This document shows positions 26,443-35,543 of a stretch of 64,000 nucleotides of DNA, in pieces. Within the stretch, counting starts at the first letter, position 1, and each line of letters starts with the position of its first letter. A program made the position numbers and the translations under genes. The stretch is from Gp1-AA133 sp964641665 (GTDB taxonomy: Bacteria > Acidobacteriota > Terriglobia > Terriglobales > Acidobacteriaceae), in contig CAZXKO010000076.1 of NCBI GenBank assembly GCA_964641665.1, positions 58,486 to 122,485 on the forward strand. The letters run 5' to 3'. The notes below the pieces were generated by a model that did not search any database, was not told the DNA's origin, and saw only the letters and a program-made list of their open reading frames with translations.

Positions 26443-27711
26443 TTGCTGAGGAACTCCAAAACCGGCGTGGTTCTGGCGCTTCTGTTCGCAGCGAGCATGT
26501 GGTTCTACGTCGTCCGCGTCTTGGTGCCCTATCAGCGCGCGGATGCTGCCGCTCACCAGCGCCCTCGAGGAAATCTTTCGGATCTTTACCCCCGCTGGTT
26601 AGGCGCGCGCGAGCTTCTGCTGCACCACCTCAACCCGTATAGTCCGGAGGTCACGCGCGAAATCCAGGTAGGGTATTACGGGCGAGAGTTGGACCCGCAC
26701 CGCGAAGGAGATCCGAAGGACCAGCAGGCCTTCGCCTATCCCGCCTATGTCGCATTCCTGCTCGCACCGACACTCAGGCTGCCGTTTGAAGCCGTAATGA
26801 CCGGCTTCAAGTGGGTCCTCATCCTGTTGACGGGAGCGAGCGTGTTCCTCTGGCTGTCCGCGATCGACTGGCATCCGGGCGTAGCCATAAAGTGGATGCT
26901 CGTGATCCTTTCCCTGGGGAGCTTTCCGGCAATCCAGGGTTTCAAGCTGCAGCAGTTGAGCCTGGTTGTGGCGGCCCTGATCGCCGGGTGGGCGGCCCTG
27001 CTCGTGAGCAAACATTTCTTTGCCGCGGGCGTTCTGTTGTCAATTTCGACGATCAAGCCGCAGCTCGTGCTGCCTCTGATGCTTTGCCTCCTACTGTGGA
27101 CGGTCAGCGACTGGTCGCACCGACAACGCTTCTTCTGGGGGTTCGTGCTGGGCATGGCTGCGCTCGTCGGCGGCGCAGAGATCGTACTCCCCGAATGGAT
27201 CGGCAACTTTCTCGCAGCGACCCGTGACTACCGGCGATATACAGGAGGGAGATCGTTACTCGATACTCTGCTGTCGCCGTCCGTAGGACGAGTCGCCTCT
27301 GTGGCGGCGCTCTTACTTCTGCTTGCGGCAGCCTGGCGCCTGCGCCGGGCGGAAGTCGGCTCTCGCGAATTTTCGCTCCTGCTTGCGACCGCACTCGCGG
27401 TCACCCTGATCGTGATCCCCATGTTTGCTCCTTACAACCAGTTGCTCCTGCTGCCCGCGGTCCTGTTGCTCTCGCGTTATTGGCCAGAGCTTTGGAACAA
27501 GGGTGCCTTGTCGAAAGTAGCATGCGTGTTGACGGTCGCGATCGTGGGCTGGCCGTGGCTGGCGGCGGTCGGATTAACGCTGGCCAACCTGGCGCTGCCG
27601 GCCGCGTCGGTCCAACACGGATGGGCGATCCCTCTCTACACCAGCCTCGGAATCCCGCTCGTGATACTCGTCCAGTTGGCGTCGCTGCTGGCGCGCGGGG
27701 AGTGCAACTAA
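26443..27711 (+). CDS. GT87-like glycosyltransferase, polytopic membrane
   Basis: 422 residues with about ten membrane helices. The large first loop contains LYPRWLGARELLLHHLNPYSPEVT; the RxLLxHxxNPY pattern is the GT87 hallmark. STIKPQLVLPL in the middle is the conserved KPQ segment. The first codon is TTG 26443; no ATG lies nearby in frame, and this start gives a suitable first helix. It is divergent from the GT87-like gene at 25490-26371. A role in glycan or polyprenyl-linked sugar transfer is inferred. Confidence 0.78.
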   Translation: MLRNSKTGVVLALLFAASMWFYVVRVLVPYQRADAAAHQRPRGNLSDLYPRWLGARELLLHHLNPYSPEVTREIQVGYYGRELDPHREGDPKDQQAFAYPAYVAFLLAPTLRLPFEAVMTGFKWVLILLTGASVFLWLSAIDWHPGVAIKWMLVILSLGSFPAIQGFKLQQLSLVVAALIAGWAALLVSKHFFAAGVLLSISTIKPQLVLPLMLCLLLWTVSDWSHRQRFFWGFVLGMAALVGGAEIVLPEWIGNFLAATRDYRRYTGGRSLLDTLLSPSVGRVASVAALLLLLAAAWRLRRAEVGSREFSLLLATALAVTLIVIPMFAPYNQLLLLPAVLLLSRYWPELWNKGALSKVACVLTVAIVGWPWLAAVGLTLANLALPAASVQHGWAIPLYTSLGIPLVILVQLASLLARGECN

Positions 27712-27885
27712 AACACCGCCGAAACGGTCCTAACGCGAGCAAAGGAAAACGGGAAGGGCACGAGTTACTCGTGCCGCTAACCCATTGCAAACGGGTTGCG
27801 CTTTAGCGCCTGAGGTTGGCTTCTGCGTTGCCCCGAAAGCGTTTTTCGCCGAGTCCCGGAGCCACCGCAAGAAGACTCCGGCCCC

Positions 27886-27966
27886 AGCCGCGAAGCGGCG
27901 AAAGAATGAAGCCCACGGCGTAAGCCGTGGGAAAGCTCCCGGACCTGCCAAGCCCCAAAGGGGCCA
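27886..27966. repeat. Three-hairpin intergenic repeat, copy 1
   Basis: Three successive short hairpins: GCCGC-GAA-GCGGC, then CCCACGGC-GTAA-GCCGTGGG, then GCCCC-AAA-GGGGC. A nearly identical copy lies at 31635-31717. It fills the 272-bp gap between two membrane genes, together with flanking sequence in which I see no gene. Confidence 0.75.
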
Positions 27967-27983
27967 AAGAACAACCTGTCTCC

Positions 27984-29222
27984 CTACGAAATGAACTCTC
28001 GACTAGCCCCTTCTCTCCGCGCCCGACCGAGCTCCCAATAGTTCAGGACAAACACCGCACCGATCGGCAGCGCGAGCAGAACGTAGAGATGTACGCGCAC
28101 CGCATAGACGTGAAGCGGCGGCAAAAACAACCCGCCCAGAACAAACAATGAAAGCCGCCTCCACAGCGAAGGCAGCCCGGGCGTTCTCCACAGATAGGTG
28201 AACGTGAGAAACGCCGGCAGCGCCACCAGCGTCAGGTCATGAGGACTGGCCTGATAGCTCAGCAGAACGGCGGCCAGGACGCTGTTGGAAACCGCGAGCC
28301 CTGCAACTGCAGAGTTCACTCGTCTCCATCCATCCGTCGCGAGAGCAAGAACCAACAGCGCCGCCCCGACGAACGCCACTCGGCCCAGGACCGAACCGCT
28401 GGGGAACAAAACCAGGCCCGCACCACGAACCGTAGCCATCGCCTCCGCATGAAAACCGCTGAACGGAACCTTCCCGAAGCCAAGCAGCAGCCGGGGATAG
28501 TTTGTCAGGGAAGACCAACCGGAAAGTCCTAGGGAGACCAGAGCGAGCACCACTGCGACCAGTGCGAATCCAGCCGCGAACATTTTCCTCGACACGCTTT
28601 TCCTGCTCACCAGGAAGATGATCGCGGCCGGCAGGGCGAACTGAAACTTGAAGAGGCCGAGCGCCAGCAGGCATCCCGCAGCAAAGTTCTTATCCTCTCC
28701 GAAAGCAACGCACGTCAGCACAAAAACGAGTAGCAGGAGAATCGTGTCCTGCCCCTGCAGGAAGTTCAGCGAAACCGGCACGAACGCGAGCAGCAACACC
28801 AGGGTGAGTCCGGGGCTTATGGGAAGGGACAAGCGCGTGTGAAACAGCCACGCCGCGACCGCCAGAACCACGAGATTAAAAAGCGTCCATGCCAGGTAGG
28901 CGGCCTGGATGGGCAGGCCGGCGAAGGGAAGGTAGATCAGAGTTTCAAACGGCGGGTGGATGAAGAAATTCCCGATGCGCCCGGTGTAGCGCCGCTGAAA
29001 TTCCCACTGCAGAGACACATCGTAAAGCTGATGCCCCAGCCCAGCCGCCACGATCTTGGCCGCGCAGTAGAAGTGCGGGAAGTCGGTCCCCTGGCCAGCC
29101 TCCAGGAAGCGCTTGTAATACAGCGTCATGATGCCGGTGACGCAAACCACGATCAGCAGCGCGTGGCCCCGGCTTCGCAGTCGGGTTGTCATGTGCGGCG
29201 TGCCAAAATGGCCTTCGGTCAT
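27984..29222 (-). CDS. GT87-like polytopic membrane protein
   Basis: About 412 residues with about eleven membrane segments. The first loop contains GTDFPHFYCAAKIVAAGLGHQLYD and a following HPPFETLIYLPFA, and a later loop has LFKFQFALP, which corresponds to the KPQ/KFQ segment of GT87. ATG 29222 is chosen; the frame stays open to 29519, but that extension is Ser/Thr/Pro-rich and runs antisense into the STAS gene. ATG 29192 is also possible. It is the third GT87-like gene within 4 kb. Substrate unknown. Confidence 0.75.
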   Translation of the reverse strand: MTEGHFGTPHMTTRLRSRGHALLIVVCVTGIMTLYYKRFLEAGQGTDFPHFYCAAKIVAAGLGHQLYDVSLQWEFQRRYTGRIGNFFIHPPFETLIYLPFAGLPIQAAYLAWTLFNLVVLAVAAWLFHTRLSLPISPGLTLVLLLAFVPVSLNFLQGQDTILLLLVFVLTCVAFGEDKNFAAGCLLALGLFKFQFALPAAIIFLVSRKSVSRKMFAAGFALVAVVLALVSLGLSGWSSLTNYPRLLLGFGKVPFSGFHAEAMATVRGAGLVLFPSGSVLGRVAFVGAALLVLALATDGWRRVNSAVAGLAVSNSVLAAVLLSYQASPHDLTLVALPAFLTFTYLWRTPGLPSLWRRLSLFVLGGLFLPPLHVYAVRVHLYVLLALPIGAVFVLNYWELGRARREGASREFIS

Positions 29223-29376
29223 TGCCTGCCGCAGTCTATCCGACCCGACAGACCCTGTCATGGACTGGGGCAAGACGCTCAAGAATAGCGGGTAAGACTG
29301 GCATGCGGCTTGCATTGGCCGAACGCAAGGGGTAGGCTTCTCGGGCGATTGGACAGGAGTTGGCGCGGAGGACGCG

Positions 29377-29730
29377 ATGACGCTCAAACTGGAAACACGC
29401 GTGGCCGACGGAGTCACGGTAGTTTCGGGTGCCGGGAGGATCGTTTTTGGGGAGGAAGCCAGCGCGCTGCGGGATACTCTGAAAAAGCTGCTCACCACCA
29501 CCAAGCGGATCGTGCTCAATCTGAGCGGGGTCAGCTACATCGACAGCGGCGGCCTCGGAACGCTGGTGGGTGTGTACTCTTCGGCGCGCGCCGCCGGCGC
29601 CGATATCAAGCTGACCGGGCTCGGCCAGCGCCTGCGCGACGTGCTCTCGATTACCAAGCTGGCAACCGTCTTCGAGGTTTACGATACCGAGCAACAGGCC
29701 ATCGCTGCCTTCCAGCACAGTCACGCATAG
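29377..29730 (+). CDS. STAS-domain anti-sigma factor antagonist
   Basis: 117 residues, a single STAS domain. GGAGG lies 5 nt before ATG 29377. The motif SGVSYIDSGGLGTLVGVYSSA contains the serine that a cognate anti-sigma kinase would phosphorylate. The next gene on the same strand, 139 bp away, is an FHA-GAF-PP2C phosphatase of the kind that dephosphorylates such antagonists. No RsbW-type kinase is present here, so the circuit would need a distant partner. Confidence 0.92.
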   Translation: MTLKLETRVADGVTVVSGAGRIVFGEEASALRDTLKKLLTTTKRIVLNLSGVSYIDSGGLGTLVGVYSSARAAGADIKLTGLGQRLRDVLSITKLATVFEVYDTEQQAIAAFQHSHA

Positions 29731-29869
29731 AACTGGAACATGCCCTAGGGTCACGACCTTTCCCGAGTCCAGTCAAGCGCGGTAGGCAAGCGGATGCGCC
29801 CCCTTTCCGCTGGGCCTGATTCCTGTCATTATCTCTATCATTAAGTATTTTGTAGAGCGACTGCGCCCG

Positions 29870-31543
29870 ATGGCGTTTCCTCCCATTTCCGGCATCACTT
29901 CTGACCCAGGGTCTGGGGTCTTTCCTTCCCTGATCTACGTCCAGGGAAACGAGCAGCGCTCCATCATCATGAACCGGACGCCCTTCTCCGTGGGGCGCAA
30001 GGTCGACAAGGACCTGGTAATCCCCGATCCGCGCGTCTCGCGCGATCACGCCCTTATCGTGGCCGAGAACGGCGATTTCTTTGTAGTCGACCAAGGCAGC
30101 AAGCACGGCACCTACGTGAATGGGGAACGGGTGCAGCGGCAGCGCCTGCAGCGCAACGACAGGGTGGAATTCGGCGTGCGAGACGTTGCCTACGTAATCT
30201 TCAGTCCGCAGCATTCCACTTCCAACACCGCCCGCGAATTCCTGAGCCAGATCTCCGGAATCCAGATTTCGACTGATACCACCGATCTCGAAAAGCTGAC
30301 GCTCTTCCTAGAAGCCGCACGCAAACTCAACACCGTCGGCGTACTCGACGAAATCCTGGTCACGTTGGTCGATACCACCCTGAAACTGATTCGCGCTGAG
30401 CGCGGCTATGTCTTCCTTAAAGACGAAGAGGGGCAACTGCGCCTGGTCGCCGGACGGAACTCCAAAGCCGAAGCGCTGCTCGACGACAAGACGATTTCGC
30501 ACTCGATTCTTGAAGAGGCCATGAAGTCGAATTCCGAGTTTCTCGTCACCGATACCAGCCAGTCGCTGGACTTGGCGGTTCGAAAGAGTATCGTTGCCTA
30601 CGATTTAAGGACTGTCATCTGCCTGCCCCTCCGCAAGCCGCAGGTGCAGACTACGCGCGACGCGAATTCGCCGGCCCTGCCCCAGTCGCCGGTGGAAGTC
30701 GTAGGAGCGCTCTACCTCGATTCACGGTTCGCCTCCCGCGATATCTCCAGCGTGAGCCACGACATTCTGCACGCCATCGCGACTGAAGCGGCATCGCTGA
30801 TCGAAAACGCACGCCTGGTGCAGGCAGAAGAGGCGGCGCGACGCTACCAGCAGGAACTAGGCATCGCCGCTTCGATTCAGCAACGGCTGATGGCCGTAAC
30901 AATTCCGGATGTCCCCTTCGCCAAGATGCGGGGGCGCAATCTTTCCTGCAAAGAAATTGGGGGAGACTTCTTCGACGTCGTAAACACCGAAGACGGGCTG
31001 GCCGTGGTGCTGGCCGACGTGAGCGGCAAAGGTGTCTCGGCGGCGTTGCTGGCGTCGACGCTGCAAGGGATGGTCTACTCCCACCTGAGCGCGCGCATGC
31101 CGCTGGCGGACATCATGGCCGCAGTAAATCGGTTCTTCACGCAGAAGCACCTGGGCGAAAAGTATGCGACCGTGATCATCGTCCGCATTCGCAAGGACGG
31201 AGAATTGGAATACGTGAACTGCGGTCACGTCCCCCCGCTGCTGGTCTCCGGAAGCCGCGTGACCCGCCCCGAGCATGGCAACCTGCCGGTGGGATTGCTG
31301 GCCGACGCCACCTATGAAGGCGACCGCGTCCATTTGAAAGCCGGCGATCGGTTCATCCTGGTAACGGACGGCGTCACCGAAGCCGAGAACGCCGAAGGCG
31401 AGTTCTTCGATAACGAGCGCCTGGAGGCGGTCGCTGCCAAGAACGCCACCTTGGAAGATATCTTCAGTGCCGTGAACGATTTTTGCAACGGTACTCCGCT
31501 CGGCGACGATTGCACCGTGGTGGAGCTACTCTACACGGGGTAG
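29870..31543 (+). CDS. FHA-GAF-PP2C (SpoIIE/RsbU-type) phosphatase
   Basis: 557 residues. An N-terminal FHA domain (about 20-118) has GRKVDKDLVIPDPRVSRDHA and GSKHGTYVNGERV for phosphothreonine binding. A GAF domain follows (about 150-320). The C-terminal PP2C/SpoIIE phosphatase domain (about 340-557) has KEIGGDFFD, VVLADVSGKGVSAALLAS, LVTDGVTEA and GDDCTVV, so the metal-binding Asp residues are present. The likely role is to link Ser/Thr kinase signals (FHA) and a small ligand (GAF) to dephosphorylation of an anti-sigma antagonist, such as the STAS protein just upstream. Confidence 0.93.
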   Translation: MAFPPISGITSDPGSGVFPSLIYVQGNEQRSIIMNRTPFSVGRKVDKDLVIPDPRVSRDHALIVAENGDFFVVDQGSKHGTYVNGERVQRQRLQRNDRVEFGVRDVAYVIFSPQHSTSNTAREFLSQISGIQISTDTTDLEKLTLFLEAARKLNTVGVLDEILVTLVDTTLKLIRAERGYVFLKDEEGQLRLVAGRNSKAEALLDDKTISHSILEEAMKSNSEFLVTDTSQSLDLAVRKSIVAYDLRTVICLPLRKPQVQTTRDANSPALPQSPVEVVGALYLDSRFASRDISSVSHDILHAIATEAASLIENARLVQAEEAARRYQQELGIAASIQQRLMAVTIPDVPFAKMRGRNLSCKEIGGDFFDVVNTEDGLAVVLADVSGKGVSAALLASTLQGMVYSHLSARMPLADIMAAVNRFFTQKHLGEKYATVIIVRIRKDGELEYVNCGHVPPLLVSGSRVTRPEHGNLPVGLLADATYEGDRVHLKAGDRFILVTDGVTEAENAEGEFFDNERLEAVAAKNATLEDIFSAVNDFCNGTPLGDDCTVVELLYTG

Positions 31544-31634
31544 AAGTTATAAAACGGGGTGGAAGTGAAATGGGAAATTGCTTCGCCCTTTGATTCGGAA
31601 TCGAACCCTCGATCGGAACAAAAAACGTCCGTTT

Positions 31635-31717
31635 AGCCGCGAAGCGGCGGAAGAATGTAGCCCACGGCGTAAGCCGTGGAGAAGAAAGTGAGAATCACGC
31701 GAGCCCCAGCGGGGCGA
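31635..31717. repeat. Three-hairpin intergenic repeat, copy 2
   Basis: Second copy of the repeat at 27886-27966: GCCGC-GAA-GCGGC, CCCACGGC-GTAA-GCCGTGG and GCCCC-AGC-GGGGC hairpins in the same order. It lies between the convergent phosphatase and glucoamylase genes. Confidence 0.75.
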
Positions 31718-31761
31718 AACAGTAGTCCCGGGAACTCCTTTCGGGTATTTACGACCAACAC

Positions 31762-34167
31762 CTACTCCACCACCACACTGTAATCAGTACCCTCCCACCG
31801 ATCCGGATGGGTCCAGTGAAAAGTGAAAACGACGGTGTGTCCGACGGGCAACTTTTCCGTGGGTAGATCGACCACGTGCACGCCGAGTTTGGTGTCGTGA
31901 GTTCTCGTATCAATCGCGGTCTTCCACCCGTCGACGCTCCAGTGCACCGTTGCCGCGGCCAGCAACGAAAGTCGCAACTTCTTTCCGCAAGGCAGCGTGC
32001 GCGACTTGTTATTAAAGCGCCACGCGAAGAATCGGCAAGTGTGCTTTTCGACCAGGTAGCGCTGCACAGTTTGCGGAGGCTGGTCGAAGATCCGGCCATC
32101 GCGCAGCGACCGGCGCAGTTTCACGTATTCCGCGTGCGCCCACACCAGCGGGCAGGCCGAACCGGAGGGCTTGCCGGTTAACAGTTCCAACTCGGGTATG
32201 TCCGGACCGTCCCAGACCTGTTCCGGAATCGGGCGACCGGCGCTCGCCGTCGAGCCCTCCATGACCCGCAACAGGGCCTCCGCAAAGTCCGGTCGCCCGG
32301 CGGCCAGTTCGTAGTGGCCGCGCTCGCCGGCCAGCATCGGCCAGGGACGTCCAATCCCAGTTCCGTCGAAGGGGCTACCATCCTCATGCTCGCCGTAGCC
32401 ATCGCCGTTGTAGCGGTACCAACATGGGCCTTGCGGAAGTTTGACGCGAAGCAACGCGTCGACGACCTTGATGGTGTTCAGGATTCTCGGATCATCCGGA
32501 GCGCGCAGCCCAAAACGCACCAACGCCAGCGAATCCGGGCTGATGACCTGCGTCGCGCGGGCTACGCCCTGGTCAGGCGGGCGATTCTTGATCGGCACGA
32601 ATCCCTGCAGAGGCGACGACGCGCCATCAACCTCGGGCGGCGAAATGCGAACGTAGTAGCCGTCAACCCCTATTTCGCGAGCAAGGTCGCTGTCGGTGGT
32701 GTACACCCAGCGCTCGATATTATCGTTCCAGCTATCGGCGGTGTCCCGCAAATACGACGCCGCGTCAGGTTCGCCGACAGCCTCCGCAATATCGCCGGCC
32801 GCCAGCAGGGAAGCAATCTCCACCGATAAAGTAAACGGTGAGTAGCCGCCGTCTTCTTCCCAACGGTCCTGCTGCGTCACCGGTCCGTCGCGAACGATGA
32901 AGCCGGCTGCTCCTTGTACCATCGGCCACCAGCGTTTCAGCTCACCCAGCGCCCCCGCAGCTTCGCGACGCAGCAGATCGAGCAGGAGAATCGGGAAGGC
33001 CGTCTCGTCCATTTGCAGACCGCCCCAATAAGGCCTGCCATCGAGCCATAGATTCTGCGCCCAGTGTCCGTCGGCTTCCTGCGTAGCTTCGAGGTAGTGC
33101 ATCACGCGAAAAGCGTCCTCGACCGCGCCCCCGGCAACCAGCGCCCCGGCAGTCTCGACCAGGTCGCGCGGCCACACCAGGTGGTAGCCGCCGAGGTCTT
33201 CATCGCCTTTACTGAAGCCCCACGGAATCGATAAGCTCGCGATGATCCCGCCCAGAAAGTCCTTCGACTCGTGAGTGCGCAGCACGGCCATGCTGGGGCG
33301 ATAGAGATCGACTTCGCGGGCCGGTTCGTCGAGCGCAAGCAGGCCGTCATGCCAGGTGCGCCAATGACGAACATAGTGTTCGCGGATCGCGTCCCAGTCT
33401 TCGAGCAGGCTCGAGCGCACCTGCTGCCCAGCTTCCCAGCAGTTGCGGCCGAAGCCCAGTGCGAGAAGAAATTCGCCACCGCAGGCCGCTAGATCAATTT
33501 CTCCGGTCAAGGCAACGTTGCCATTTTCGGCGCGGGAGTAGTTCCAGGTCAGCCGAAAATTTTGTGAGAGGTCTTGCCATCCGTCGGAATATCCAACAAA
33601 ACCTACGGAGCAGGCCAACCAGGGTGTCGAACACGCGAAGCCCAGGGCCACGCCGTCGCGCTCCGCGAACAGCATGGGATGTCCCTTGTAGGCCGCGCTC
33701 CAGCCCGTGTTGCCATTGCCCCAGTTGGCAAGGTGCGGGGCCAGAAGCGCGTAGCAACGGAAATCGGAGAGGACCCCCTTGCACGGCTCAAAGCGAATTC
33801 TCTGCAGGACCACGTTGCGATACGGATCGGTGTAGACCTGTTTGTGGATGCGGTAACGCCCGTCAACACTGGTGTTGGCTAGATTGTAGACGGGCACTCC
33901 CGGCTCGATCGCAGTGTTCTCAAACGTGCAGTGACGCTTCTCCTCCGAGAAGTAGCCTTTGCCATCGGTGATGATGAGCCCCAGGTCGCGGGTGCAGGCT
34001 TGGTCGACGCGCGGGAAATAGACCTCGTTGAGGATGCCGTGGCTGAGCGTGAACCAGACCCGGCTGTGCGGATTCAGAGCCGTTCCGATGCCGGACTTGG
34101 CGGACGACGTCCAGCGCGGAGGAATCCCGGGCCACCCGGGCGCAAAACGGTCGTTCGAGTCGCTCAA
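31762..34167 (-). CDS. Glycoside hydrolase family 15 glucoamylase
   Basis: 801 residues. An N-terminal supersandwich domain (about 1-270; FTLSHGILNEVYFPR) is followed by the (alpha/alpha)6 barrel (about 290-690). The barrel carries GGYHLVWPRDLVETAG, NLWLDGRPYWGGLQMDE, the general-acid segment DRWEEDGGYSP (E437/E438) and the general-base segment AGERGHYEL (E615). The C-terminal ~100 residues resemble a small beta domain (LLAAATVHWSVDGW). The enzyme would release glucose from alpha-glucans. No signal peptide is seen, so a cytoplasmic role in glycogen or trehalose-type metabolism is plausible. Specificity cannot be read from sequence alone. Confidence 0.93.
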   Translation of the reverse strand: MSDSNDRFAPGWPGIPPRWTSSAKSGIGTALNPHSRVWFTLSHGILNEVYFPRVDQACTRDLGLIITDGKGYFSEEKRHCTFENTAIEPGVPVYNLANTSVDGRYRIHKQVYTDPYRNVVLQRIRFEPCKGVLSDFRCYALLAPHLANWGNGNTGWSAAYKGHPMLFAERDGVALGFACSTPWLACSVGFVGYSDGWQDLSQNFRLTWNYSRAENGNVALTGEIDLAACGGEFLLALGFGRNCWEAGQQVRSSLLEDWDAIREHYVRHWRTWHDGLLALDEPAREVDLYRPSMAVLRTHESKDFLGGIIASLSIPWGFSKGDEDLGGYHLVWPRDLVETAGALVAGGAVEDAFRVMHYLEATQEADGHWAQNLWLDGRPYWGGLQMDETAFPILLLDLLRREAAGALGELKRWWPMVQGAAGFIVRDGPVTQQDRWEEDGGYSPFTLSVEIASLLAAGDIAEAVGEPDAASYLRDTADSWNDNIERWVYTTDSDLAREIGVDGYYVRISPPEVDGASSPLQGFVPIKNRPPDQGVARATQVISPDSLALVRFGLRAPDDPRILNTIKVVDALLRVKLPQGPCWYRYNGDGYGEHEDGSPFDGTGIGRPWPMLAGERGHYELAAGRPDFAEALLRVMEGSTASAGRPIPEQVWDGPDIPELELLTGKPSGSACPLVWAHAEYVKLRRSLRDGRIFDQPPQTVQRYLVEKHTCRFFAWRFNNKSRTLPCGKKLRLSLLAAATVHWSVDGWKTAIDTRTHDTKLGVHVVDLPTEKLPVGHTVVFTFHWTHPDRWEGTDYSVVVE

Positions 34168-34253
34168 GAGATCGTCATCTCCGCATGAGCAGTGTGCCAG
34201 ATTCGGCGCCAGCTCTTCACAGTCCCCCGGTGTTTCATGAGAAATTCACGGTT

Positions 34254-34271
34254 TTGTAACCGTACTGTAAC
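34254..34271 (+). promoter_or_regulatory. Pho-box-like direct repeat upstream of pstS
   Basis: TTGTAAC-CGTA-CTGTAAC: two 7-bp half sites 11 bp apart, the spacing of PhoB boxes. It lies 54 bp upstream of the pstS start. The half-site sequence resembles but does not equal CTGTCAT. Confidence 0.65.
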
Positions 34272-34324
34272 ACTGGGCGGCTAGAACCAAAGGGAAACCA
34301 GACCATCGACGGAGGAACCACAGA

Positions 34325-35332
34325 GTGATACGTCGCATCGCGCTGTTTCTGCTCTGCCTGACTCTTGCTCTGCCCACCCTGGCTCAGACTACGTTGAACG
34401 GAGCCGGCGCCACGTTCCCTTATCCTATGTATTCGAAGTGGTTCAGCGAATACCACAACGCCCATCCCGACATTCAGATCAACTACCAATCCATCGGCAG
34501 CGGCGGAGGAATCCGCCAGGTGCTGGCCGGCACGGTCGATTTCGGCGCCAGCGACGGCCCCATGAGCGACGAGCAGTTGTCGCAGGCAAAGGTAAAGATC
34601 TTGCATGTTCCCACGGTTCTGGGTGCGGTCGTGCCCGCGTATAACGTCCCGGGCGTCAGCGGGGAAGTGAAGTTCACGTCGGAAGCCCTGGCCGGAATCT
34701 TCCTGGGAAAGATTACCAACTGGAATGACAAGGCCATTACCAGTGCGAATCCGGAGTACAAGTTCCCCGATCAGCCCATCGTCGTGGTGCACCGTTCCGA
34801 CGGCAGCGGCACAACCTATATCTTCACCGACTACCTTTCCAAGATCAGCCCCGAATGGGCTGGCAGCGCAGGCAAAGGCACGTCGGTCAAATGGCCGGTA
34901 GGCTTGGGCGGAAAAGGCAACGAAGGCGTTGCCGGCGTAGTCCGGCAGATGCAAGGCGCAATCGGTTATGTCGAATTGATCTACGCCGTGCAGAACAAGA
35001 TTCCCTACGGCAGTGTGAAGAACGCGGCGGGAAGTTTTGTGAAAGCTTCGCTCGAGAGCGTGACCGCAGCCGCGGGTTCGATGAAAACGATGCCCGCGGA
35101 TTTCCGCGTGTCCATTACCAATGCACCGGGGAAGGATGCGTATCCCATAGCGAGTTTCACCTGGTTGCTGATTCCGGCTCAATCGAAAGACGCCGCGAGA
35201 GGGAAGATCATCGCAGACTTCTTGAAGTGGATGGTGGATGACGGCCAGAAGATGACGGCGGCCCTGACCTATGCACCGCTGCCCGACAGTGTGGCCCAAA
35301 AAGTTAAGGACGAGATCAAGCAAGTGCGGTAA
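34325..35332 (+). CDS. pstS: Phosphate ABC transporter substrate-binding protein PstS
   Basis: 335 residues. A signal peptide (IALFLLCLTLALPTLAQ) precedes the phosphate-binding fold: LNGAGATFPYPMYSKWFSEY, NYQSIGSGGGIRQVLAGTVDFGASDGPM, LGKITNWND and HRSDGSGTTYIFTDYLS hold the phosphate contacts known from this family. The protein captures phosphate in the periplasm for PstCAB, which is encoded 6.5 kb downstream. A Pho-box-like repeat lies before it and a strong terminator after it, so it is probably transcribed alone under PhoB-type control. Confidence 0.96.
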   Translation: MIRRIALFLLCLTLALPTLAQTTLNGAGATFPYPMYSKWFSEYHNAHPDIQINYQSIGSGGGIRQVLAGTVDFGASDGPMSDEQLSQAKVKILHVPTVLGAVVPAYNVPGVSGEVKFTSEALAGIFLGKITNWNDKAITSANPEYKFPDQPIVVVHRSDGSGTTYIFTDYLSKISPEWAGSAGKGTSVKWPVGLGGKGNEGVAGVVRQMQGAIGYVELIYAVQNKIPYGSVKNAAGSFVKASLESVTAAAGSMKTMPADFRVSITNAPGKDAYPIASFTWLLIPAQSKDAARGKIIADFLKWMVDDGQKMTAALTYAPLPDSVAQKVKDEIKQVR

Positions 35333-35363
35333 CTTCGCGCCGGTTAAGAACTCCTCACAGAGC

Positions 35364-35402
35364 GCCCGCAGGACTAAAAAATCCCGGTCCTGCGGGCCTT
35401 TT
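35364..35402 (+). terminator. Rho-independent terminator after pstS
   Basis: Perfect 11-bp stem GCCCGCAGGAC / GTCCTGCGGGC with a 12-nt loop, followed by C and TTTT. It lies 32 bp after the pstS stop. Confidence 0.85.
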
Positions 35403-35543
35403 AGTTGCAAAAATCTGCGCTTCGCCGCACGTTAAGAACCAGTCAACCTCCGTAGCCCATTGGAAACAAAGGATCCCCAGGCAAGGTGCGTGGGCGGAGG
35501 ATTGCAAACTATGTCCATGTAGTCTACTTATAAACTAGACATT

